A stretch of DNA of 21,745 nucleotides from Chitinophagaceae bacterium (lineage in GTDB: Bacteria; Bacteroidota; Bacteroidia; Chitinophagales; Chitinophagaceae): assembly GCA_947468255.1 (NCBI GenBank), contig CANIMM010000022.1:1-21745 (forward strand), read 5' to 3'. The notes below the pieces were generated by a model. It did not search any database, had not been told where the DNA came from, and saw only the letters and a program-made list of their open reading frames with translations. This document shows positions 1-7,576 of this stretch, in pieces (the stretch's first letter is position 1; every line of letters begins with the position of its first letter). Both the position numbers and the translations under genes were made by a program.

Positions 1-1
1 A

Positions 2-2284
2 ATCTTTATTGCTTCTAATGGAAATGATCAGGCGATAGGATCATTCCAACAGCCTGTGGCAACCGTTCAACAGGCCATTTTGCTGGCAATTCAAACGAAT
101 GTTGGTAAGGTGGAGTTGTTGTTCCGCAAAGGGGTTTATTATCTTGATTCAATGATTTTATTGAGCGCTGCCAGTCTGAAGGGGAAGACGGTGCTTTTAT
201 CTGCTTTTAATAATGAAGCCGTAATTATCAGTGGAGCTAAAAAAGTTACCGTTAGTTGGAAGAAGTATAATAGCAATATTTACGTAGCAACTGTTGCCCT
301 AGATTTTATACCTGATGCCATGTTTGTGAATGGAAAGCAGATGGTAATGGCTCGATATCCAAATTATGATAGCGCTGCGCGCGTTTTTAATGGTGTAGCT
401 GCAGATGCAATCAGTGAACAAAGGGTTAAAAAATGGAAGGACCCGGCAGGCGGCTTTTTCCATGCATTGCATTCTGGAGAGTGGGGGAGTTTTCATTATC
501 GGATGATGGGGAAGCAGGAGGATGGCTCATTACAGATGGAAGGCGGATGGCAAAATAATCGGCCGGCTCCATTGCATCGGGAATTTCGTTTTGTTGAAAA
601 TATTTTCGAGGAATTGGATGCTCCCGGTGAATGGTATTTTGATAAGGCCAACCAAAAAATTTATTATTATCCTCTATCAGAAACTGACCTCAAGGGGGGA
701 TCAGTTGAATTGTCCCGCTTAAAAACATTGCTTTATTTAAAGGGAGATGAATCCAACCCACTCAACAATATCACCATTCGGAAAATAAAATTTACGCAAA
801 CCAAGCGGGTTTTGATGGAAGCTCATGAGCCCTTATTACGAAGCGATTGGATGTTACATCGTTCTGGAGCCTTGCTATTGGAGGGAACCCAGCATTTTAG
901 CATTTCCGATTGTGTATTTGATCAATTAGGCGCCACTGCTGTAATGGTCAGTGGCTTTAATAAAGGGACTACCATTTCCAATAATCATTTTAAGGAATTG
1001 GGTGGTAGTGGGGTGTGTTTTGTAGGAGATGTTTCTGCAGTAAGGTCTCCTGCTTTTAAATATGAACAGTTTTTGGATTATAGAAATATCGATCAAAGGC
1101 CGGGGCCACAAAATAATCGCTTTCCCAAAAATGGTATGGTTTATAATAATCTAATCCATGATATTGGAAGAATTGAAAAGCAAGCAACGGGTGTAGAGAT
1201 ATCGATGTCTGAAGGTATAACAGTTAAAAATAATACGATTTACAATACGCCTCGTGCAGGAATTAATATTGGTGATGGAACCTGGGGAGGGCATCTTATT
1301 GAGTACAATGATGTGTTTAATACCGTGCAGGAAACCGGCGACCATGGCTCATTTAACTCCTGGGGAAGAGATAGATACTGGAATTCCAATCGGAAATACA
1401 TGGATAGTATTACGGCTGTTCACCCCGAAATTATTTTATTGGATGCTCAAAAAACAACGGTCATTCGCAATAACCGCTTTAGATGCGATCATGGATGGGA
1501 TATTGATTTGGATGATGGTTCTTCCAATTACCATATCTACAACAATATTTGTTTGAATGGTGGAATCAAGTTGCGCGAGGGCTTTCACCGAACGGTAGAA
1601 AATAATATTATGATCAACAATTCTTTTCACCCCCATGTATGGTTTAAGCAAAGTGAGGATGTATTTAGAAAAAACATTGTAACCCGAAATTATTATCCAG
1701 TCGCAATTCCGTATTGGGGTAAGGAAGTGGATGCTAATTTATTCGCGGACGCTGCCTCACTTGTTAAAGCAAGAAATAACCAAACCGATAAGCATAGTCT
1801 TTTTGGAGACCCTTTATTTGTAAATGCTGCCAAGGGAGACTATAGGGTTTCTGCAAAAAGCCCCGCCTTATTAATAGGGTTTAAAAATATTGATGCTGCT
1901 CATATTGGTGTGCAGGGGTATCTCAAGTCAGTTGCCTTAAAGGTTTCTATTCCCTATTTGATTGTTGCCTCAACGGTGAAAGAAAAGACTGCAGAAGTTG
2001 CCTGGCTGGATGTGGTATTAAGAAATGTGAATGGATTAGGTGATCGATCTGCTTTTGGGTTGAGTTCTGAAAATGGAGTAATTGTTATTTCTGTTAAAAG
2101 TACTAAGGGATCGGCCGTATCTGGGTTACAGCCAAAAGATGTGCTTTTGGCGGTAGATGATAAGCCAATTAATAATATCTTTGATTTATTCAGTCATTAT
2201 CAAAGGGTAAACTGGCAGGGAAAAATGAAGGGGACGATTATGCGTTCTCAGCAAATTGAAACGATTAATATTCAACTTAAATAA
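2..2284 (+). CDS. Secreted right-handed beta-helix protein with C-terminal PDZ-like domain, GH141-like (5' partial)
   Basis: The reading frame is open to the left edge, so the true start and any signal peptide lie outside the window; the in-frame GTG at 56 is not the start because the frame above it already reads like the family's N-terminal end (IFIASNGNDQ, then ATVQQAI). About 760 residues are visible. The N-terminal half has the phrase MFVNGKQMVMARYPNYD and the middle is rich in short N/G-turn repeats (NNTIYN, NNLIHDIG, NNRFR, NNICLNGG) typical of a parallel beta-helix. The last ~80 residues (GVIVISVK, LQPKDVLLAVDDKPI) look like a PDZ domain. This layout resembles GH141, a family with an alpha-L-fucosidase and a xylanase among its known members. 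The assignment to GH141 and a fucosidase role are inferences; the beta-helix fold is well supported. The next gene starts 6 bases later, so they are probably co-transcribed. Confidence 0.82.
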   Translation: MFIASNGNDQAIGSFQQPVATVQQAILLAIQTNVGKVELLFRKGVYYLDSMILLSAASLKGKTVLLSAFNNEAVIISGAKKVTVSWKKYNSNIYVATVALDFIPDAMFVNGKQMVMARYPNYDSAARVFNGVAADAISEQRVKKWKDPAGGFFHALHSGEWGSFHYRMMGKQEDGSLQMEGGWQNNRPAPLHREFRFVENIFEELDAPGEWYFDKANQKIYYYPLSETDLKGGSVELSRLKTLLYLKGDESNPLNNITIRKIKFTQTKRVLMEAHEPLLRSDWMLHRSGALLLEGTQHFSISDCVFDQLGATAVMVSGFNKGTTISNNHFKELGGSGVCFVGDVSAVRSPAFKYEQFLDYRNIDQRPGPQNNRFPKNGMVYNNLIHDIGRIEKQATGVEISMSEGITVKNNTIYNTPRAGINIGDGTWGGHLIEYNDVFNTVQETGDHGSFNSWGRDRYWNSNRKYMDSITAVHPEIILLDAQKTTVIRNNRFRCDHGWDIDLDDGSSNYHIYNNICLNGGIKLREGFHRTVENNIMINNSFHPHVWFKQSEDVFRKNIVTRNYYPVAIPYWGKEVDANLFADAASLVKARNNQTDKHSLFGDPLFVNAAKGDYRVSAKSPALLIGFKNIDAAHIGVQGYLKSVALKVSIPYLIVASTVKEKTAEVAWLDVVLRNVNGLGDRSAFGLSSENGVIVISVKSTKGSAVSGLQPKDVLLAVDDKPINNIFDLFSHYQRVNWQGKMKGTIMRSQQIETINIQLK

Positions 2285-2290
2285 AAAATT

Positions 2291-3070
2291 ATGCAATTGA
2301 ATCTTACTAAAAAAGTAATTATAGTAACCGGGGGAGCCAAGGGAATTGGTTTGGGTATTTGCAAAGTATTGGCAGCTGAGGGAGCTATTCCATTTATCAT
2401 TGGCAGAAAGACGGAAGACAATATTGCGGCTGTAAATGAGATTGAAATGGCGGGTGGTCAGGCAAAATTTGTTACAGCAGAATTAACCAATCCAGCGGAT
2501 TGCGAAATGGCTGTAAAGCAAGTGATAGCTGAATTTGGTCGTATTGATGGTGTTATCAATAATGCAGGTGTGAATGATGGAGTAGGGTTAGAGAATGGTA
2601 ATTATGATTCCTTTGTAGCATCCTTACATAAAAACCTTATACATTATTATTTGATAGCGCATTATGCATTACCCGAGTTGAAAAAATCAAAGGGAGCAAT
2701 TGTGAATATCAGTTCAAAAACGGCAGAAACCGGTCAAGGAAATACATCGGCCTATGCAGCGGCGAATGGAGGTCGGAATGCCTTGACAAGGGAGTGGGCT
2801 GTTGAATTATTAAAATACGGGATCCGAGTAAATGCGGTGATTGTAGCTGAGTGTTATACACCCCTATATGAAACATGGATCAAAACATTTGAAAATCCGG
2901 ATGAAAAATTGCAGCAAATCAATGCTAAAATACCTTTTGAAAACAGGATGACAACAGCGGAAGAAATCGCTAATATGGCGGTATTTCTTTTGTCGGAAAG
3001 ATCAAGTCATACTACGGGGCAATTGATTTATGTGGATGGAGGATACAGTCATTTGGACAGGGCTTTATAA
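2291..3070 (+). CDS. SDR-family sugar dehydrogenase, L-fucose dehydrogenase type, with Asn at the catalytic Lys position
   Basis: A 259-residue short-chain dehydrogenase, the normal length for classical SDRs. The NAD(P)-binding motif TGGAKGIG is at residues 13-20, NNAG at 90-93, Ser141/Ser142 in the catalytic strand and Tyr155. The YxxxK motif is broken: residues 155-159 read YAAAN, with Asn (codon at 2765-2767) where the catalytic Lys should be. The C-terminal end (VDGGYSHLDRAL) and the stretch ALTREWAVELL are typical of proteins annotated as L-fucose dehydrogenase. The expected reaction is oxidation of an aldose at C1 to the lactone in the cytoplasm, feeding the SMP-30 lactonase encoded downstream. 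It starts 6 bases after the beta-helix gene. L-fucose as substrate is an inference; D-arabinose, L-galactose or L-arabinose are alternatives, and the Lys to Asn change leaves activity open. Confidence 0.85.
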   Translation: MQLNLTKKVIIVTGGAKGIGLGICKVLAAEGAIPFIIGRKTEDNIAAVNEIEMAGGQAKFVTAELTNPADCEMAVKQVIAEFGRIDGVINNAGVNDGVGLENGNYDSFVASLHKNLIHYYLIAHYALPELKKSKGAIVNISSKTAETGQGNTSAYAAANGGRNALTREWAVELLKYGIRVNAVIVAECYTPLYETWIKTFENPDEKLQQINAKIPFENRMTTAEEIANMAVFLLSERSSHTTGQLIYVDGGYSHLDRAL

Positions 3071-3138
3071 AATTCAAAATTGAATCGTATTTCCATATAG
3101 TGTGGTGGAGTAGGTTTTTAATAGTTATATAATCAATC

Positions 3139-4854
3139 ATGGAAAAGCAGCAATTAAGAAGCCAAAATTGGTTTGGAAAAAAGGGTAAAGATGGTTTTAT
3201 CTATCGTGCCTGGATGAAGAATCAAGGAATTCCTCCGGATATGTTTGATGGAAGGCCAGTGATTGGCATCTGCAATACTTGGAGTGAACTAACTCCTTGT
3301 AATGGTCATTTTAGAGAACTTGCAGAAGCAGTAAAAAAAGGCGTGCTGGAGGCGGGGGGATTTCCTGTGGAATTTCCAGTGATGTCGTTGGGCGAAACTT
3401 TAATTAAACCTACGGCTATGCTTTACCGTAATCTGGTAAGCATGGACGTGGAAGAGTCTATTAGAGCTAATCCTATTGATGGGGTGGTACTGCTTTGTGG
3501 ATGTGATAAAACTACCCCTTCCCTTGTGATGGGGGCTTGCAGTGTAAATATTCCTACGCTGGTTATTTCTGGAGGTCCGATGCTCAAAGGGCATTGGAAG
3601 GGAAGAGATATTGGCACTTCAGATATTTGGCGTTTTGATGCCGATAATAAAATGGGAAAAATTACTCCTCAAGAATTTGTTGATTCAGAAGCTTGTATGG
3701 CTCGTACACAGGGTCATTGTGCTGTGATGGGGACAGCCTCCACTATGGCGGTGATGGTAGAGGCATTGGGACTTTCATTACCCGACAATGCCTCTATACC
3801 GGCAGCGGATGCACGCCGCAAAGTGCTCTCCCAATTATCAGGAAGGCGGATTGTAGAAATGGTCAAAGAAGATATGACTTTATCTAAAATTCTTACCCGA
3901 GCGGCATTTGAAAATGCGATAATGGTGAATGCTGCAATTGGAGGGTCCACCAATTTTGTGATTCATTTGTTGGCGATTGCTGGTAGGATCGGCATTGACT
4001 TAGACATCAATGATTTCGATCAATTTTCGCAAGGAATTCCACTACTTGCCAATATACAGCCTTCAGGAGAAAATTATATGGAAGATCTTTATTATTCTGG
4101 GGGATTGCCTGCATTGATCAAGGAGATGTCTTCGCTGATTCACAATGAAGCCCTTACTGTGAATGGTAAAACTATCGGAGAGAATTGTGCGTCAACGGAA
4201 GTGTACAACCGTAATATAATTAGCACTTTAAAGGAACCATTCAAGCAAGAATCTGGCATCTTGGTGGTAAAGGGAAACCTAGCTCCTGATGGAGCTGTGA
4301 TAAAGCCATCTGCTGCTAGCCCTGAATTATTGAAGCATTCTGGTAAAGCAGTGGTGTTTGAAAATATAGAAGACTATCATGCACGCATAGATGATCCTGA
4401 ATTGGACATAGATGCTAACAGTATTATGGTGTTAAAAAATGTTGGCCCTAAAGGCTATCCCGGTATGGCGGAAGTGGGTAATATGACCCTGCCTAAAAAG
4501 TTGCTTTTAGAAGGAGTTACCGATATGGTTCGTATTAGCGATGGAAGAATGAGTGGTACTGGTTTTGGAACGGTAGTACTGCATGTATCTCCTGAGGCTG
4601 CTGTTGGCGGACCATTGGCATTGGTAAAAAATGGAGATATTATTACACTGGACGCGTACAAAAGAATCTTGCAGCTGGAAGTTACTGAAGAGGAGTTGGC
4701 AATTCGTAGGGCTGCATGGAAACTAACTGAAAAAATGCAGTCCCGTGGTTATGTGCACTTGTATCAAACCCATGTGGAGCAGGCACACCTAGGTGCAGAT
4801 ATGGATTTTTTAAAAGGAAGTTCTGGTAGCAAGGTGACTAGAGATTCGCATTAG
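3139..4854 (+). CDS. IlvD/EDD-family sugar-acid dehydratase (L-arabinonate/L-fuconate dehydratase type)
   Basis: A 571-residue member of the dihydroxy-acid/6-phosphogluconate dehydratase family. The N-terminal LRSQNWFGKKGKDGFIYRAW and GICNTWSELTPCNGHF closely follow sugar-acid dehydratases such as rhizobial L-arabinonate dehydratase rather than the amino-acid enzyme IlvD. The expected Fe-S ligands are Cys54 (TPCN), Cys122 (GCDKTTP) and Cys194 (GHCAVMGTAS); Lys124 in CDK is the residue usually carbamylated to bind Mg. The conserved catalytic Ser is Ser472 in RMSGTGFG. It should remove water from an aldonate to give a 2-keto-3-deoxy acid in the cytoplasm. It sits between two SDR genes and a lactonase gene, which fits a non-phosphorylating sugar pathway. 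The gap to the SDR gene upstream is 68 bases. The family is certain; whether the substrate is L-fuconate, L-arabinonate or another acid cannot be settled from sequence. Confidence 0.92.
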   Translation: MEKQQLRSQNWFGKKGKDGFIYRAWMKNQGIPPDMFDGRPVIGICNTWSELTPCNGHFRELAEAVKKGVLEAGGFPVEFPVMSLGETLIKPTAMLYRNLVSMDVEESIRANPIDGVVLLCGCDKTTPSLVMGACSVNIPTLVISGGPMLKGHWKGRDIGTSDIWRFDADNKMGKITPQEFVDSEACMARTQGHCAVMGTASTMAVMVEALGLSLPDNASIPAADARRKVLSQLSGRRIVEMVKEDMTLSKILTRAAFENAIMVNAAIGGSTNFVIHLLAIAGRIGIDLDINDFDQFSQGIPLLANIQPSGENYMEDLYYSGGLPALIKEMSSLIHNEALTVNGKTIGENCASTEVYNRNIISTLKEPFKQESGILVVKGNLAPDGAVIKPSAASPELLKHSGKAVVFENIEDYHARIDDPELDIDANSIMVLKNVGPKGYPGMAEVGNMTLPKKLLLEGVTDMVRISDGRMSGTGFGTVVLHVSPEAAVGGPLALVKNGDIITLDAYKRILQLEVTEEELAIRRAAWKLTEKMQSRGYVHLYQTHVEQAHLGADMDFLKGSSGSKVTRDSH

Positions 4855-4896
4855 CAGGATTGCTTTTAGGTTGAAGTTAGTGATGCTTGTGATATG

Positions 4897-4926
4897 TTGT
4901 AATTGAATATAATAAACTTAAATTTC
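4897..4926 (+). promoter_or_regulatory. Candidate Bacteroidota-type promoter before the second SDR gene
   Basis: TTG at 4897-4899 is followed after 19 bases by TAAATTTC at 4919-4926, a 7-of-8 match to the TAnnTTTG -7 element known from Bacteroides. It lies in the 118-base gap between the dehydratase and the second SDR, 46 bases before the ATG. The last base of the -7 element is wrong, so this is a modest candidate; read-through from upstream is equally possible. Confidence 0.35.
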
Positions 4927-4972
4927 ACCTTAGTATTGTAACCTTTAACTTACCAATCACAATTAGCAAAAA

Positions 4973-5734
4973 ATGTCTTTCAAAGAAAAAGTAGCCATCG
5001 TAACCGGAGCAGGTCAAGGTATTGGTCTTGAGATTTGCACTCATCTTGCAATGGGTGGTGCGAAGGTGATCTTAAATGATGTGGACCATGTTTTAGCGGA
5101 GGAAGGAGCTAAGAAAATTGCAGATTCTACCGGTGGCACCTGCATAGCCCTTGCAGGTGATTCAAGTGATGTGTTGTTTATTAAAAAAATGGTTGACACT
5201 GCGGTGGAAAAATTTGGAAGCTTAGATGTAGTGATTGCCAATGCAGGCATTACCTTGTTTGGAGATTTTTTCACGTATTCTCCTGAATCATTTTTTAGGG
5301 TAATGCAAGTAAATCTCGGAGGTACATTTTTTTTGGCACAGGCTGCTTCCAATCAAATGAAAAAGCAGGCGAATGGTGGCTCTCTGTTGTTTACATCTTC
5401 TGTTACCGGCCATCAGGCCCATAAAGATCTTGCAGCTTATGGCATGAGTAAGGCCGCATTAGAGATGCTTGCAAAAAACTTAGTGATAGAGTTATCGCAG
5501 TATAAGATCAATGTAAACACAATTGCGCCAGGCGCCACCCTAACAGAGCGAACGTTAAGTGATCCTGAATATGTGGCTACCTGGTCTAGAATAACACCCA
5601 TTGGAAGGCCGGCCGATGTGAGCGATATTGCAAATGCTGCCTTATTTCTTGTTTCCAATAAGGCAAGACATATTACTGGACAAAGTTTAATAGTTGATGG
5701 AGGTTGGACATCCATTAGCCCATCACCTTTTTAA
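4973..5734 (+). CDS. SDR-family oxidoreductase, probable 2-keto-3-deoxy-sugar-acid dehydrogenase
   Basis: A 253-residue classical SDR with an intact active site: TGAGQGIG at residues 11-18 for the cofactor, NAG at 90-92, Ser142/Ser143 in TSSVTG, and Tyr156 with Lys160 in YGMSK. The C-terminal ITGQSLIVDGGW is the usual family ending. It follows the dehydratase gene and precedes the lactonase by 10 bases. In known L-fucose and L-rhamnose oxidative pathways an SDR oxidises the 2-keto-3-deoxy acid to a 2,4-diketo acid, which is then cleaved; that role fits the context best but is inferred. An alternative is that this protein, not the Asn-variant SDR upstream, is the working sugar 1-dehydrogenase. 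No hydrolase for a diketo acid is visible in the window. Confidence 0.88.
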   Translation: MSFKEKVAIVTGAGQGIGLEICTHLAMGGAKVILNDVDHVLAEEGAKKIADSTGGTCIALAGDSSDVLFIKKMVDTAVEKFGSLDVVIANAGITLFGDFFTYSPESFFRVMQVNLGGTFFLAQAASNQMKKQANGGSLLFTSSVTGHQAHKDLAAYGMSKAALEMLAKNLVIELSQYKINVNTIAPGATLTERTLSDPEYVATWSRITPIGRPADVSDIANAALFLVSNKARHITGQSLIVDGGWTSISPSPF

Positions 5735-5744
5735 GATCTTTTAT

Positions 5745-6641
5745 ATGAATAAATATAGTGAATTGAAACCAATCCAAGTACTTCAAAAAACCAGTATGTT
5801 GGGTGAGGGTCCAGTATGGGATCCTGTGCAAAATGTTATCTGCTGGTTAGATATTTTAAATGGCATCATTCATCAATATCATCCAGCAACCTCAGTATAT
5901 TCAGCAATTCCTGTTCATCAAATGATCGGATCGTTTGCTGTTTGTACTAATGGAGATTTTATTGCAGGCCTCCACCATGGCTTTGCTTTTATTAGCAGGT
6001 CGGAAGGAAAAACTCAAATGATTGTAGATCCTGAAGCTGACATAACTACCAATCGTTTTAATGACGGAAAATGTGATCCTATAGGTAGATTTTGGGCAGG
6101 AACGATGGCGATTTCAGAAGTATTGCATCAAGGAAATGTGTATGTGTTGGATAGGGATTTAAAATGTAGAAAGCAGATTGAAAATGTTTCGATTTCAAAT
6201 GGATTAGCCTGGAGCCTAGATCATAAAACACTTTATTATATTGATACACCTAGTTTTGAGGTAGTAGCCTATGACTATAATTTAACCACTGGCGACATCA
6301 GTAATAAAAAATCAGTCATACAAATCAATGTCGAAGAAGATGGTTATCCGGATGGTATGACCATTGATCAAGACGGAATGCTTTGGATTGGCCATTGGGA
6401 TGGATGGCAGGTCACTAGATGGAATCCACTGACAGGTGAAAAATTGGGCAGTATTAAAGTGCCCGCGGGAAGAGTAACTTCTTGTACATTCGGCGGCGAT
6501 AACTTGGATGATCTTTATATTACCACCGCTAGGGTAGGTCTTACTCAGGAAGCATTGGCCCTACAGCCGTTGGCGGGTGAGCTTTTTGTGGTTAAAAATT
6601 GTGGATTCAAAGGTTTGCCCGCATTTGAATTTGTTGTGTAA
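5745..6641 (+). CDS. SMP-30/gluconolactonase-family sugar lactonase
   Basis: A 298-residue six-bladed propeller lactonase of the regucalcin family. The metal ligands known from regucalcin line up as Glu21 (LGEGPVWD), Asn152 (ISNGLAWS) and Asp203 (YPDGMTID), with the substrate-contact pair Arg104 and Asn106 in NRFNDGKCD. It should open an aldonolactone to the acid in the cytoplasm; no signal peptide is seen. The ATG at 5745 is preferred over an in-frame ATG at 5694, because the earlier one lies inside the upstream SDR gene and adds 17 residues that do not fit the family, whereas 5745 is 10 bases after the SDR stop. It is the last gene of the plus-strand unit, and its stop is only 20 bases from the stop of the convergent minus-strand gene. 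Confidence 0.92.
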   Translation: MNKYSELKPIQVLQKTSMLGEGPVWDPVQNVICWLDILNGIIHQYHPATSVYSAIPVHQMIGSFAVCTNGDFIAGLHHGFAFISRSEGKTQMIVDPEADITTNRFNDGKCDPIGRFWAGTMAISEVLHQGNVYVLDRDLKCRKQIENVSISNGLAWSLDHKTLYYIDTPSFEVVAYDYNLTTGDISNKKSVIQINVEEDGYPDGMTIDQDGMLWIGHWDGWQVTRWNPLTGEKLGSIKVPAGRVTSCTFGGDNLDDLYITTARVGLTQEALALQPLAGELFVVKNCGFKGLPAFEFVV

Positions 6642-6661
6642 TAAATTTTAGTTCTGCTAAC

Positions 6662-7576
6662 TTATTTTGAGCTGCTTGCATTTTCATCAAATAGTTTGCC
6701 TAGTTTTTTTATGGTCAGCATTTGTTTGATTAAATAGAATAGGGTACTCCAAACTCCAACGATGATTGAAAGCGCAATCATTAATAACCAAATGGGAGCT
6801 CTGTTTCCGGTTGACCAAAGTGCACGTTTCAGAAAAATACTTTGCGTATGAACTGCTTTTCCCCATGGTACTGATTTTTCAATGGTAAGATTTCCATAGC
6901 TGTCATTATCTTCTATTTTGGCTACTAAGAATAGATTACCTTTTTCATCTCCAGGGATTGCATCGCGTTTAAATTCTGCACTGGCTGTCCCACTTGAATC
7001 AGCAGTATAGGTTTCTGCATCGCCCACTGTTAAATCTCCGAGCATCCTTTTTATACCGAGCTTCATTTCTATATCTTTTACAGCAACCCAGTTGTTTCCG
7101 ATTTTTTCTTTCAACTGAGCAGTTACCATTTTCACTCCGTCTACAGATGCTGTGTCAATGGTTAGTATCGATTTTTTTATGGTAACATCGCTACTTAATG
7201 GTTCTTCTCCAGCAGGTGCATCTGCAATAGCTATAAATTTAAATGAGGTGAGCGAATCCCAAGTAGCCTTAAAGCTAGCAGGAAATGCTACTTTACCTTC
7301 TCCATTAACGCCTGTAACCGTTTTTCCTAATAAATTATGATTGCTTGTATCATTGAAATAGACTGAGCAGGAGATTCCTTTTACAGGCTCAAATTTTCGA
7401 CCTACTTTTTTTTTGGTATTGACTGATAGATAGGGAACCTGGTTTATTGGTACCATATAGCGTATAGCCATTAAGGTGGGTATTGCCGATGAGTCCTGCG
7501 CCATTGTTGTATGGCAATTTAAACAAAAAAGTAAAAATAATGCTATGATAATTTTAGTAGGGTTGCTCAGTTTCAT
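6662..7576 (-). CDS. Membrane-anchored protein with two related beta domains, unknown function
   Basis: A 304-residue protein that I do not recognise. It has an N-terminal signal peptide (IIIALFLLF core, then TTMAQ), about 230 residues of beta-rich sequence, one transmembrane helix near residues 262-283 (IWLLMIALSIIVGVW) and a short Lys-rich cytoplasmic tail. The outer part looks like two copies of one domain: KKKVGRKFEPVKGISCSVYF in the first and KEKIGNNWVAVKDIEMKLGI in the second, each followed by a gap and a strand ending in FIAIAD or FLVAKIED. The start at 7576 gives a clean signal peptide; a longer reading frame from 7624 adds 16 residues inside the NrfD gene. The chosen start overlaps the NrfD gene by 23 bases, so the two are translated from one mRNA and this may be an accessory subunit on the periplasmic side of that complex. 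Confidence 0.8.
   Translation of the reverse strand: MKLSNPTKIIIALFLLFCLNCHTTMAQDSSAIPTLMAIRYMVPINQVPYLSVNTKKKVGRKFEPVKGISCSVYFNDTSNHNLLGKTVTGVNGEGKVAFPASFKATWDSLTSFKFIAIADAPAGEEPLSSDVTIKKSILTIDTASVDGVKMVTAQLKEKIGNNWVAVKDIEMKLGIKRMLGDLTVGDAETYTADSSGTASAEFKRDAIPGDEKGNLFLVAKIEDNDSYGNLTIEKSVPWGKAVHTQSIFLKRALWSTGNRAPIWLLMIALSIIVGVWSTLFYLIKQMLTIKKLGKLFDENASSSK

Noticed and set aside
3072..3085. ATTCAA-AA-TTGAAT inverted repeat after the first SDR gene
   Set aside because: An AT-rich 6-base stem with a 2-base loop is weak and expected by chance in such DNA.
3139..4854. IlvD of branched-chain amino acid synthesis
   Set aside because: Motifs and neighbours (SDRs, lactonase) fit sugar-acid dehydratases, and no other ilv genes are nearby.
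5041..5352. 103-codon minus-strand reading frame inside the second SDR gene
   Set aside because: It lies fully within a strongly supported gene on the other strand and shows no domain, signal or family pattern of its own.
5694..5744. Longer start for the SMP-30 lactonase
   Set aside because: It lies inside the upstream SDR gene in another frame and the extra 17 residues do not fit the family; the ATG at 5745 sits 10 bases after the SDR stop.
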